Source: an uncultured Clostridia bacterium (GTDB lineage: Bacteria > Bacillota > Clostridia > Christensenellales > CAG-917). Taken from it: DNA of 64,000 nt. Under the pieces are notes generated by a model. It searched no databases, was not told the origin of the DNA, and saw nothing but the letters and a program-made list of their open reading frames with translations. The stretch is from NCBI GenBank assembly GCA_934277615.1, contig CAKQUV010000004.1, positions 1-64,000 on the forward strand, read 5' to 3'. Shown piece by piece: positions 52,959-61,710 of this stretch. The position numbers and the translations under genes are program-made. The stretch's first letter is position 1. The number at the start of each line of letters is the position of its first letter.

Positions 52959-53213
52959 TTATTCCTCGGACAATTCAAAAGACGTTATTGCGGATTTCAC
53001 GCTCAAACTTTCAAATCTGCCGAGTTTGCCCGTAAGTGCGGAAATGCGCTCTTGCGAGCCTTCGACAATGAGTGCGATTGCGTTCGCTTCTTTTCTAGGA
53101 ACGCCCATACGCCCCACTATAATATCTGCAAAATCGCTCAAAACTTTTTGCATTTCTACGGCAACCGCCTTGTCGCCTTTGAGCACGATACCTACTACAC
53201 CGATTTTTTTCAT
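52959..53213 (-). CDS. TM1266-like iron-only hydrogenase system regulator
   Basis: 84 aa ferredoxin-fold, ACT-like protein: KKIGVVGIVLKGDKA start, IIVGRMGVPRKEANAIALIV near residue 31, ISALTGKLGRFESLSVKSAI near 57. The family is annotated in hydrogenase gene clusters, although none is seen in this window. Lies 111 bp upstream of the binding-protein gene, perhaps in the same operon. Confidence 0.8.
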   Translation of the reverse strand: MKKIGVVGIVLKGDKAVAVEMQKVLSDFADIIVGRMGVPRKEANAIALIVEGSQERISALTGKLGRFESLSVKSAITSFELSEE

Positions 53214-53246
53214 AGAATTAACCTCTCGTTTAGTTTGATTTGATAT

Positions 53247-53292
53247 GGAATATTCCGCAATTATTAATTATTAATTTTTAATTATTAATTAA
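53247..53292. repeat. AT-rich palindromic repeat with GGAATATTCC
   Basis: GGAATATTCC followed by repeated AATTATTAATT units, the same combination as at 40113-40152, in the gap between the TM1266-like gene and the lipoprotein gene. Confidence 0.5.
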
Positions 53293-53294
53293 AA

Positions 53295-53327
53295 AATTGC
53301 GCCGTCGTGCAAAACGACGGCGCAATT
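53295..53327 (-). terminator. Terminator of the lipoprotein/FtsX operon
   Basis: A perfect 14-bp stem, AATTGCGCCGTCGT with ACGACGGCGCAATT, around GCAAA. The nearest minus-strand gene upstream in transcription ends at 53493. The 53328-53492 interval holds nothing I can assign. Confidence 0.65.
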
Positions 53328-53492
53328 ACCTTATAGTTATGCACCAAAATTATTATGTCGTCTTACACTCCGTATCGATTGCGCCCGATTTTCATTGTTT
53401 TGGTAGCACCGCCACTCCGATTAAAGACGCTTTCACATCGTTTCTGATTTCTTTTTTTATTCTACAATACTATCTATATTTTGTCAATCGGC

Positions 53493-55271
53493 TCACATCA
53501 TAAACAAGATTGTTGCGCCGAGCACTCTGCTCTTCGATAAAAGCGGAATGTACACGTTGGCTACATCCTCGTCGCTGATATCTTGTGTAAAAACGCTCAT
53601 CTCGGCAAGCGTTTGAATTGCCGCTTTCATTTGAGATTGCTCAACAAAATAGTCCTCGACAAACGCCTTGATATCCGCAGCGACGTTGTCTTTGAGCACC
53701 TTTGCCACTTTATCGTTGACGGCGTTGAGCCCGATTGTTACGTAATAGTCGTACCAATCCGACGTATAGAGTTCATCAGTCGTGAAAGCGCGCCCGTTTT
53801 CTATGAAGTTTCCAAAGGAGCATCTGTCAAAAGCTCTGCAAAGTTGCGCTTGCGTTGCGTCGCCTCTCGTGTAGTTGTAATAAGTTTCCTTGAAGTTGTC
53901 AAATCCGCTGTCAAAGGAGAACACCAGCGCCACTTGCGTGCCGAGCGCGTCCATTGTCATAACGTCGGAGTGCACCACTTCCCACATATCCGCGTCGCTA
54001 TCGTCTTTTATGCTATCGTACAGCGATGAGAAATTGAACATCAAATCGAGCGTGAAAAGCGGCACTGCCTTTTGATATTCTCCTGTGTTTGCGGCGATAA
54101 TTTCGTCCACTATATTCACAAGTTTTTGTTTGTCGTATCCGCCCTCGCCCGTGAGGTTGAGTATGGCTCTTGACACGAGAATGGATTGATTGATACGCTT
54201 GGTAGCCGTATTGAGTTCATTGCCGCTTTGCATGGCCGACAAAAAGTCCTTGATAAAACCCTCGGATGAAAGCAAATTGTCGCTTGACGTTACGACGTCG
54301 CAAATTGTCGGGATGACGTCCACCACCATATATGCGTACTTTGCGTATTTGACGATTTGCGCATATATTGCCGAAGATACAATTTTTTTGTCGAATTTGT
54401 CAATCACGAGGTCGAGCGCTGCGTTGAGCGAATCCACTTCTTTTCTGCCGAGCGCGTTTTTGAGGTCTTGCACGTTGAGCAACAGCGTATCCACGAGCGT
54501 TGCGATTTCGCCGTCCGTGATTTCGCCAAGTGCGCCGCTGTCGTCAAAGAGTTTGCCGTACAAGTCGTCCGTGATTGCATTGACGGACATGTTATACGCA
54601 AACGACACAAGCCTTGAGAGCGCATTCTTTGCATTGTCAAAAGCGGTAAGCATCTCCGCCTTTTCCGCATCAGTAGTAACAAAATCGCTCTTTGCGACGC
54701 TGATTGAAAGTCTGTTTTTGACAACATTGTCAAGTGCCTTGCCGGAAATCGCGCTTTGACGCATAGTCTGTTCGACGTCGATAAGGCGATTATAAATATC
54801 GCAAATGGTCTTGTATCCTTTGGACACCATCGCGCAAGTCAAATCGTAAACGATGGCAGACATGTCGTTTGGCGTAAATCCAACCTCTTTAAGAAGAGGA
54901 ATAAGAAGTTCCGCATTCTTTTCAAAATCGCCGAGCAGCGTTTTGCCGTTTTGAGATGAAAGCGCGTTTGCAAGCGACTTGATTTTTGCCGTCTGCAAAT
55001 CCGAATCGCTCACCACCGAGCAAATCATCCTCGTCCAACCGAGCGTAACGATATAATCGCCTGCGTCATCTCTTTCTTTGAGACTTGCCTCGTCAAGCGA
55101 ATTTGTCCAACCGCTCGAAATGCCGCTCATAAACGCATTTTCCACGGACGCCACCGCGTCGGCGCGCTCCTTTGCGGGATCGGGCTTTTTGTTGTTGCAC
55201 GCAAAAAGACACACGCAAAGCGTGAGGAGCAACGCAAGACATACGGATACGATTTTCAGTTTGTTTTTCAT
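53493..55271 (-). CDS. Large lipoprotein of an ABC efflux-type operon, unknown role
   Basis: 592 aa. Start 55271 opens a lipoprotein signal with lipobox LFAC and Cys at residue 25, preceded by AAGGG. The rest is long helical sequence without a recognised domain; repeated short segments of the kind DALSRLVSFAYNMSVNAI and KVLKDNVAADIKAFVED suggest stacked helices. It starts 2 bp after the FtsX-like permease gene and is presumably a partner of that transporter. In-frame sequence upstream of 55271 belongs to the permease end and is not a start. Confidence 0.75.
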   Translation of the reverse strand: MKNKLKIVSVCLALLLTLCVCLFACNNKKPDPAKERADAVASVENAFMSGISSGWTNSLDEASLKERDDAGDYIVTLGWTRMICSVVSDSDLQTAKIKSLANALSSQNGKTLLGDFEKNAELLIPLLKEVGFTPNDMSAIVYDLTCAMVSKGYKTICDIYNRLIDVEQTMRQSAISGKALDNVVKNRLSISVAKSDFVTTDAEKAEMLTAFDNAKNALSRLVSFAYNMSVNAITDDLYGKLFDDSGALGEITDGEIATLVDTLLLNVQDLKNALGRKEVDSLNAALDLVIDKFDKKIVSSAIYAQIVKYAKYAYMVVDVIPTICDVVTSSDNLLSSEGFIKDFLSAMQSGNELNTATKRINQSILVSRAILNLTGEGGYDKQKLVNIVDEIIAANTGEYQKAVPLFTLDLMFNFSSLYDSIKDDSDADMWEVVHSDVMTMDALGTQVALVFSFDSGFDNFKETYYNYTRGDATQAQLCRAFDRCSFGNFIENGRAFTTDELYTSDWYDYYVTIGLNAVNDKVAKVLKDNVAADIKAFVEDYFVEQSQMKAAIQTLAEMSVFTQDISDEDVANVYIPLLSKSRVLGATILFMM

Positions 55272-55273
55272 AA

Positions 55274-57700
55274 TCAACCCTTTTTGACAGTATAACCTTT
55301 TTTGAAACCGAGCACAAGCGGTATAAGCGCATATCCCGCGCCCATAGCGATGCCCACGACGGCAACCACCCACGCCTGATACATAAACTCAAAGTACATT
55401 CCGAACAAGCGGAGCGCATGGATAAGACAAGAGGCAAGCAGCACCGACATTGCGAACGAAGCGCAGAACGCCACAAGCGCAATGATTGCGTGTTCCAGAA
55501 TCTCCGTCTTGAGCAACGTGTTTTTTGACATACCTGCGTTTAACATCGCAACCCTCGATTGCTTTGACGCGCCTCTGCCGATAAGCGCAGTCGCCACGGT
55601 TACGGCAAATATAAACAGCGCAACCACCACGGCAAGCGTGCCGATGAGGTCAAACACGGCGTTCATACTCTCCATATCCCACTTGTACGCGTCGAGGGCG
55701 GATATTACGTAATAGTTGTTGACGGCATATTTCGAGCGCAACGCGTCCACGCACTTTTGCACGTTTCCGTCGGACGCCACAAGCATGGTATCCACCTTTT
55801 TGCCGAACACGTCGTCCATTGTCTTTGCGGATACGACAAGGTAGTTTCCGCTGAACAATTCGTGTTTCAAAATACCGCCGACAATCACTTGTCCGCTCGC
55901 TTTGCCAATAGTCGTTTCAAGCACGTCGCCTTCTTTGATGCCGTACAACTTTTGAAGTGCTATATCGACAAAAACATATGGTTTATCTTCCGAAATGCGT
56001 GAATAAACCACGTTTTTTGGCGTAATGAACTCAAAATCAACCATATCGAGAATATCCTCGGAGCCGAGAATATTCATGGTTTTTTCTTTGCCTCGGACAA
56101 TAATTTCGCCTTGTCCCCAAACCATTTTTGTGGCGTTTTTCACGCCGTCGGTTTGTTTGAATTTGTCAACGTCGACGCTCTCTCGGACGTTGGTTACAAA
56201 CGCCATATCTTTGAACTGATTGACGTACGTCGTAAACACGCTTGTCGTAACCGACCACGCCATAAACAAGGTCATTGCGATTGTCATACCCGTCGTCAAA
56301 AGCGTGGACGAGCGCATAAAACGCTTTTCTCTCGTCATATCGAGGCTCGCCACTTTCATGGACGGAGCACTTGATTTTCCGCATGCTTTTGCGCACGCTT
56401 TCATAAGCGGCGAAGCGCTTGAAGCAAGCGCAAACATTGCAAGCACAAGGCTTACGATGCCCATTGCGCCCGTTGCGCTTCCAACGGTAAACTCTATAAT
56501 CACGCTCACGACCGTGAGCAAAACAAGGCTAATCGGGAGCGCAAATTGCCACTTTGACGTTGGCTTGATATCCAATTGATTGTCGCGTATCGTTCCTTTA
56601 AACGCCCTCAACACAGGAGCGAGCGAGGCAAGTATCGCCGTGAAAAATCCCACGATTCCCGAAGCGAACAGATATAGCACTGAAATGTTGAAAACCGTCG
56701 CGCTCGTGAGAGTGAACTTGAGAATTGCCACAAACATACCCACCGCAAGAGCAGAGCCTATAAGCGTGCCGAGCATGGACAGTATTACGCTTTCTATAAG
56801 AAATATTCCCACAAGTTGGCGTTTGGTTGCGCCGACTATTTTGAGTTTTGCGATGAGCGAAACCTTTTCGCCCTCGCTCATAACAAACAAAATCACGATA
56901 ATCGCAATGCCGAGCAAAAACACCGCGCCGCCTGCAAGCACCACTGGCGCCGTCAGACTTTGCGTCTGCTCGTTGACGTATGCGGCGTCTTTCGCCTCTT
57001 TGACAAGCAGGTCCTTGTACTCGTCCATGGCGCGGATTTTCCGTATAACGCTCTCTATATCCGCTCCTTCTTTGACCGTGAGATATATCTCGTTGCAAAG
57101 ATTGACGGTAACCGAACTTGTAATTAGTTTTGAAAAATTGCCGGACGTGCCGATAATCTGATAGGGTGCGTCGCTCAAGAAATACCCTTCTTGCTTTGCG
57201 ATTGCTCCGACGTAACAAGTGGTTTGTCTTTGCCCGAGGGATAGTTTGAACATATCCCCGACTTTGAGCCCGAAATGCTTTGCGCACGCCTCGGATATAA
57301 CCACGTTGTCGTCGTTGCGCCCCTCTTTGAGAGATGCTATTTCGCCGCTTGCAATGCTTATCGTCTGCAACGTTTCTATTTGATTTGCCTCAAAACCTCG
57401 CACCATAACGTACTCGTCGCCGCACGTTGCGTACAGTTTGAGCGTTGCAACAACGTCTTTTGCCTCTTGCAGGTTTTTGAGAGGCTCGGCTTTGGTTATG
57501 CGGTCGCTGCTGCTGTCCGTTGATATGACGATATCTGCGCTTCCCACCGCCGACGTTTCCGTCGCATAGATATAATCGTACACCGCGCCTTTAAAAGAAA
57601 TCATACAAAAAGTCATTGCGACAACCACCGCGATTGCAAGTATCGTGGCAATAGAGCGCAACGGCTTTGATAGTATGTTTCTAAACGCGAGTTTGGTCAT
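55274..57700 (-). CDS. FtsX-family ABC transporter permease (MacB-like)
   Basis: 808 aa. First membrane helix about residues 18-38, extracytoplasmic MacB_PCD-like region to about 260, three helices near 265-390 (FtsX domain 1), a second extracellular region about 480-680, and a final FtsX bundle of three helices near 690-808. Two FtsX domains in one chain indicate a complete permease that does mechanotransmission or substrate extraction from the membrane. Coupled to the ATPase gene (1 bp gap). Confidence 0.88.
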   Translation of the reverse strand: MTKLAFRNILSKPLRSIATILAIAVVVAMTFCMISFKGAVYDYIYATETSAVGSADIVISTDSSSDRITKAEPLKNLQEAKDVVATLKLYATCGDEYVMVRGFEANQIETLQTISIASGEIASLKEGRNDDNVVISEACAKHFGLKVGDMFKLSLGQRQTTCYVGAIAKQEGYFLSDAPYQIIGTSGNFSKLITSSVTVNLCNEIYLTVKEGADIESVIRKIRAMDEYKDLLVKEAKDAAYVNEQTQSLTAPVVLAGGAVFLLGIAIIVILFVMSEGEKVSLIAKLKIVGATKRQLVGIFLIESVILSMLGTLIGSALAVGMFVAILKFTLTSATVFNISVLYLFASGIVGFFTAILASLAPVLRAFKGTIRDNQLDIKPTSKWQFALPISLVLLTVVSVIIEFTVGSATGAMGIVSLVLAMFALASSASPLMKACAKACGKSSAPSMKVASLDMTREKRFMRSSTLLTTGMTIAMTLFMAWSVTTSVFTTYVNQFKDMAFVTNVRESVDVDKFKQTDGVKNATKMVWGQGEIIVRGKEKTMNILGSEDILDMVDFEFITPKNVVYSRISEDKPYVFVDIALQKLYGIKEGDVLETTIGKASGQVIVGGILKHELFSGNYLVVSAKTMDDVFGKKVDTMLVASDGNVQKCVDALRSKYAVNNYYVISALDAYKWDMESMNAVFDLIGTLAVVVALFIFAVTVATALIGRGASKQSRVAMLNAGMSKNTLLKTEILEHAIIALVAFCASFAMSVLLASCLIHALRLFGMYFEFMYQAWVVAVVGIAMGAGYALIPLVLGFKKGYTVKKG

Positions 57701-57701
57701 A

Positions 57702-58376
57702 TTAGGCGAGCAATCCGTCCTCCATCTTCACAATGCGCGAGGCATAGGACGCATGCGCTTGCGAGTGGGTAACCATAACCAGCGCAACGCCGCGATTTTT
57801 GTTGATATCCTTCAAAAGTTCCATAACAAGCCTGCCGCGCTCTTTGTCGAGGCTGCCCGTCGGTTCGTCGAGAAATATGACTTTGGGATTGGTGATAAGC
57901 GCGCGCGCAATCGCGACACGTTGTTGTTCGCCGCCCGACAACTGTCTGGGATACGCCTTTTGCCTGTCGGCGATTTCAAGATATTGCAAAATCTCCTGCG
58001 CACGCTCTTTGTACTCGCTCTCCTTCTTTTTGTCGAGCACAAGAGGAAGAGTTACGTTTTCATACACCGTGAGATTCGGCACAAGATTGTCAAATTGGTA
58101 CACAAAGGAAAAATCGCTCCTGCGCATTTTTGCAAGCTGCTCGTCGGATATCGCGGATAGGTCGTTACCCAAAAGTTCAACTTTGCCTTCCGTCGCCTTG
58201 TCGATGCCGGCAAGGATATAAAGGAGCGTTGATTTACCGCTGCCCGACTCGCCCACGATTGCCACAAATTCGCCCTCATCCAAGCAAAAATCGACGCCTT
58301 TCAAAACCTGCGTTTCGACCTCGCCGGTAGTGAACGTCTTTTTGATGTTTTCCGCTTTCAATACGTTGTGCGCCAT
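57702..58376 (-). CDS. ABC transporter ATP-binding protein, MacB/LolD type
   Basis: 224 aa. Walker A GESGSGKST near residue 40, signature LSGGEQQRVAIARAL near 142 and Walker B VIFLDEPTGSLD near 164, with the TGSLD typical of LolD/MacB. It drives the FtsX-type permease. ATG at 58376 has GGAGGAAG upstream; the longer frame to 58481 is a shadow. Confidence 0.93.
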   Translation of the reverse strand: MAHNVLKAENIKKTFTTGEVETQVLKGVDFCLDEGEFVAIVGESGSGKSTLLYILAGIDKATEGKVELLGNDLSAISDEQLAKMRRSDFSFVYQFDNLVPNLTVYENVTLPLVLDKKKESEYKERAQEILQYLEIADRQKAYPRQLSGGEQQRVAIARALITNPKVIFLDEPTGSLDKERGRLVMELLKDINKNRGVALVMVTHSQAHASYASRIVKMEDGLLA

Positions 58377-58569
58377 ATCTTCCTCCGCGCGTAATAATAC
58401 ACTAATTATTATACCACAGCATATTTGATAAAACAACATTAAAATAAGCGGCTTTAAGCGGCTTGTTTTTGAGCGTAACAACCACGATACAAAACAAAAT
58501 TTTGCCTGCGTTTTCCCGCAAAAACTGTCCGAAACTTTTTGAAAAACTGTTTCTATACTTCCGAAAAGA

Positions 58570-58578
58570 TGCTATACT
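58570..58578 (+). promoter_or_regulatory. Extended -10 suggesting leaderless queH transcript
   Basis: TGC precedes TATACT (58573-58578), an extended -10. Six bases lie between it and the ATG at 58585 and there is no Shine-Dalgarno. The geometry is the same as at the ArsR gene. Confidence 0.5.
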
Positions 58579-58584
58579 TTACTT

Positions 58585-59187
58585 ATGAAAAAGTATCGCC
58601 AAGGCACAGTGGAATATGAAATAAACGAAGTGGCGCACGACAAAAAACCGCGCCTTCTTTTGCATGCCTGTTGCGGACCTTGCGCAAGCAGCGTGCTTGA
58701 ATATCTGGCGCCGCACTTTGATATAACGGTGTATTACTACAACCCAAATATTTTGCCAAAAGAAGAGTTTATCAAGCGCGAATCGGCACTTAAAGACGTG
58801 ATTTCGCATTATGACGACGTAAAGCTCATAGTGCCCGATCAATCGCAAGATGAGTATATATCCTTTGTAAAGGGACACAAGGACGACCTCGAAGGCGGCG
58901 CAAGATGTACGCTTTGCTTCAATCTCCGCCTTGAAAACACTGCAAAATTTATGCTGAATCATAGCGGCGAATTTGACTTTTTTACCACCACCCTCACCGT
59001 AAGTCCGCACAAGAATGCGCCGCTTATCAACGAGATAGGAACGTCCGTTGCGCAAAAACTCGGAGTGAATTATCTTTGCTCCGACTTCAAAAAACGCGAC
59101 GGGTATTTGCGCTCTATACAACTTTGCAAGGAATGGGGCATATATCGCCAAACCTATTGTGGTTGCGTAAAAGAATTGTTGACCTAA
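58585..59187 (+). CDS. queH: Epoxyqueuosine reductase QueH
   Basis: 200 aa iron-sulfur enzyme reducing epoxyqueuosine to queuosine in tRNA (the DUF208 route, unrelated to QueG). Cys motifs are LLLHACCGPCAS near residue 24 (CC--C), GGARCTLCFNLRL near 110 and YRQTYCGC near 188, as in the characterised enzyme. Full length. It is followed by a terminator at 59306 and stands alone on the plus strand between minus-strand operons. Confidence 0.93.
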   Translation: MKKYRQGTVEYEINEVAHDKKPRLLLHACCGPCASSVLEYLAPHFDITVYYYNPNILPKEEFIKRESALKDVISHYDDVKLIVPDQSQDEYISFVKGHKDDLEGGARCTLCFNLRLENTAKFMLNHSGEFDFFTTTLTVSPHKNAPLINEIGTSVAQKLGVNYLCSDFKKRDGYLRSIQLCKEWGIYRQTYCGCVKELLT

Positions 59188-59305
59188 CAACTGCGTATCC
59201 GACTCTCTTTCGCCAAATCATTTACGGATAAATTCGGTTTGTTTATATCGCATTGTTTCTTTGTCATCACAATATTTCTTTTGCGAATTTATATGATATG
59301 AACGT

Positions 59306-59336
59306 AAAAAGCGTTGCAAATTGCAACGCTTTTTTT
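59306..59336 (+). terminator. Terminator of queH
   Basis: AAAAAGCGTTGCAA pairs with TTGCAACGCTTTTT, followed by TTT. 59188-59305 and 59337-59447 show no gene. Confidence 0.85.
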
Positions 59337-59447
59337 GATAGTTTTATGTTTTTTTACATCGATGCGGTCGTTGTTTTTTGGCATTTTCGCATGTGTTTTT
59401 TGTTCGAAAAACTCCTATTTTTATGCGGTTTTTGCAAAAAATTTATG

Positions 59448-59987
59448 TCAGGTCGAGGATATTTCTTCAAGGGTTACAAGCCCGGTTTTTGCGTTTACTC
59501 TCACGTCGATTTCATATACAAGACCGTATTGAATCTCGATTTCGTACGTATATACCGAGTGGCGCAAATCGGAAGAATAATCTATCTCCCTCTTGCACTC
59601 CGTTACGATAGGAACGCCGTTTGTTCCGTACGTGTTGGCGACAAATTGAAGAGCTATTTGCTTTGCCTCCTCTTCCGTTACGCGGCAGTTTTTGTTTGCC
59701 ACGCCGAACGCCGTTCCAAACACCGACGCAAGCACAATCGCGGCGATAAGCACAATACAAGCGGCGGTTATCGCAAGTGCTCGCAGAGCGTTTTTCTTGG
59801 CGAATCTCTTTTGCGCCTTTTTGACGGTTTCCCTGTCGCACTCCTTTTCTATTGGGAGAGAGGATTGGTATGCGTCGATAATCTTTGTCATTTTTTGCGC
59901 TTTGTCAAGCTCTTGCTCCACAAAAGCCTTTTCTTCGTCGGTTGCCGTTCCTTCGACGTATTTTTTGTAAACGCTTTCAAAATCCAT
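59448..59987 (-). CDS. PepSY-type membrane protein, putative anti-sigma factor
   Basis: 179 aa. Cytosolic N-terminal part (residues 1-65, YKKYVEGTATDEEKAFVEQE near 8), one membrane helix (about 70-94, ALAITAACIVLIAAIVLASV) and an extracytoplasmic PepSY-like domain (VTEEEAKQIALQFVANTY near 102, then VYEIDVRVNAKTGLV). The layout fits a membrane anti-sigma factor although no zinc-binding HxxxCxxC is present. Its ATG is 2 bp from the sigma-factor stop, supporting a sigma/anti-sigma pair. Confidence 0.75.
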   Translation of the reverse strand: MDFESVYKKYVEGTATDEEKAFVEQELDKAQKMTKIIDAYQSSLPIEKECDRETVKKAQKRFAKKNALRALAITAACIVLIAAIVLASVFGTAFGVANKNCRVTEEEAKQIALQFVANTYGTNGVPIVTECKREIDYSSDLRHSVYTYEIEIQYGLVYEIDVRVNAKTGLVTLEEISST

Positions 59988-59988
59988 A

Positions 59989-60465
59989 CTATTTCTCCAA
60001 AATCTTCTTTATTTGTTCCCTGCCTCTGAAAAGCATAACTTTTACGTTGCTTTCGCTCTTGTCGAGCATTGCCGATATCTCGTCTATTTTGAGATTTTCA
60101 AAATAAAAAAGCAAAATCACTTCTTTGAGATTGTCTGCAAGCAACCCTATTGCGTTGTAAAGCGCGCGGTATTTTTCGTCTTTTACGATTTTTGCAAGCA
60201 CCTCGTCGCGCTCGTTTGACATATTCTCGTCAAGCTCGACTATGCGAGCGTACTTACGCTTTTTGTTGAGAAACATGTTGCGGCACACCGTCAGCGCCCA
60301 CGCTTTGAAGTTGACGATACTGTCGTTTGCGCTCTTCAACGCTTTGTAAAACGCCTCTTGCGCCAAATCCTCGGCTTGAGAGGCGTCTTTTGTCAGCGAC
60401 ATCGAATACAACAATATGTCGTTGTAATATTTTATAAACAATTGTTCTATGACGTCGCTGTCCAT
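59989..60465 (-). CDS. ECF RNA polymerase sigma factor
   Basis: 158 aa. Region 2 with LTKDASQAEDLAQEAFYKAL near residue 19 and region 4 with VILLFYFENLKIDEISAMLD near 115, followed by NVKVMLFRGREQIKK. No other domain, so an extracytoplasmic-function sigma factor. Part of the unit 61547 to 59448. Confidence 0.93.
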   Translation of the reverse strand: MDSDVIEQLFIKYYNDILLYSMSLTKDASQAEDLAQEAFYKALKSANDSIVNFKAWALTVCRNMFLNKKRKYARIVELDENMSNERDEVLAKIVKDEKYRALYNAIGLLADNLKEVILLFYFENLKIDEISAMLDKSESNVKVMLFRGREQIKKILEK

Positions 60466-60527
60466 ACTATCCTTTATTTGTTACTTTTTGTTATTATTTT
60501 TGGGTTGTTTTTGATATTTTGACTTTA

Positions 60528-61547
60528 TCAGTCGTCGATTTTCTTTTCTTGAGAGATGATTTCACCGGTGGTTGCGTTGATTTCGTATTCGTACTCGTAT
60601 CCGCCTGCTTTGAACTCAATTTCGTAAATCACAACGCCGTGTTCGACGTCGAGTTCCGCCTTTTCAAGCACCGCGTTTTCCGCAGTTACGCCTGCGTGTG
60701 CAAACGCTGTGCGTTTTGCGTCCTCAGCCGAGATATATTGCCCGACGGGAACTTTGTCGTCATCGTCGTCATTGTCGTTGTCGGTATCGAATTTGATGAT
60801 TGCGCCCGTTACGGCGTTGATTTCATAGTCATACTCAACCGAGCCTTTTTTGAACTCTATTTCATAGACGTACGCGCCCTTTTCAAAATCAAGTTTTGCC
60901 TTTTTGACGGTCGCTTCTTCCGCCGTTACGCCCGCGTTTTCAAGCGCTATTCTTTGAGCCTCTTCAACGCCGATAAATTCAACGCCGTCGGGGGCTTTTT
61001 CGACAACGGTCTTGTCATCCACTTCTTTTTTATGAATTTCGCCCGTGGTTGCGTCGATGTCGTATTCATATTTGACAGTGCCTACCCTGAATTCCACTTC
61101 ATAGAGGTATTTGCCGTCGTCAAAGTCAAATTCCACGTCGAGTTTTGTAACCTTGTCAATTGTCGTCGAAGCGTCCGCGAAAGCGATTTGCTTTGCTCTT
61201 TCCGCGCCGATATATTGATTCTCGTTTGCATACGGCGGCGTGGGAACGTTGTCTTTGTCTACTTGATGGTCGTTGATTTTGACGGATTGAACGGTCTTGT
61301 TTTCGTCAATGGTTACGTCGTATTTTACGCCGTTGATGACAACTTCCACAACAAACGTATTTTTCTTTGCCGTTACCGACGAGAATTGAACCTTTTGTCC
61401 TTCTGCTCCGACTGCTGCCAAAGCAATGTTTTGATACTCTGCGTTTCTCTTGCTTTCCGCATTACCGTTATTGTCGCAAGCGGCAAATATCACTGCGCAA
61501 GCAAGCAATGCCACTATCGCAAGCGTGATTATTATTTTCTTTTTCAT
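60528..61547 (-). CDS. Lipoprotein with three PepSY-type domains
   Basis: 339 aa. Lipobox FAAC, Cys at residue 24. After a degenerate first segment (about 45-100) come three PepSY-like units at about 110-175, 185-250 and 265-335, each with the pattern of a helix ending ALENAGVT or similar, then YEVEF and YDIDATTGEI. An acidic linker (DTDNDNDDDDD) precedes the third unit. The protein is predicted to sit outside the membrane. It is the first gene of the sigma operon and may supply the signal or bind the anti-sigma PepSY domain. Confidence 0.85.
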   Translation of the reverse strand: MKKKIIITLAIVALLACAVIFAACDNNGNAESKRNAEYQNIALAAVGAEGQKVQFSSVTAKKNTFVVEVVINGVKYDVTIDENKTVQSVKINDHQVDKDNVPTPPYANENQYIGAERAKQIAFADASTTIDKVTKLDVEFDFDDGKYLYEVEFRVGTVKYEYDIDATTGEIHKKEVDDKTVVEKAPDGVEFIGVEEAQRIALENAGVTAEEATVKKAKLDFEKGAYVYEIEFKKGSVEYDYEINAVTGAIIKFDTDNDNDDDDDKVPVGQYISAEDAKRTAFAHAGVTAENAVLEKAELDVEHGVVIYEIEFKAGGYEYEYEINATTGEIISQEKKIDD

Positions 61548-61575
61548 AGGGGGTGCCTCCTTAGGTTTTTCACAT

Positions 61576-61605
61576 ATAAGACACCCATGCGCCCGAAAGG
61601 TTACA
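61576..61605 (-). promoter_or_regulatory. ECF-type promoter of the PepSY/sigma operon
   Basis: On the minus strand TGTAACC (61599-61605), 15 bases, then TGTCTTAT (61576-61583), which is the AAC/GTC pattern typical of ECF sigma targets. The sigma factor encoded downstream likely autoregulates from here. AAGGAGG precedes the lipoprotein ATG. Confidence 0.6.
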
Positions 61606-61661
61606 AATTTTTTTCAAATTATTTTTCAAAAAATGTCTATATCCCCTTTTATTTAACAATA

Positions 61662-61682
61662 CCCACAAGAATTTCTTGCGGG
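61662..61682 (-). terminator. Weak terminator after the TIR gene
   Basis: CCCGCAAGAA pairs with TTCTTGTGGG, one G-U wobble present only on the minus strand, so it forms in the TIR-gene transcript. The T-tract is poor. Confidence 0.4.
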
Positions 61683-61710
61683 CATAACCATTGATTATGA
61701 TTATTGTGTT

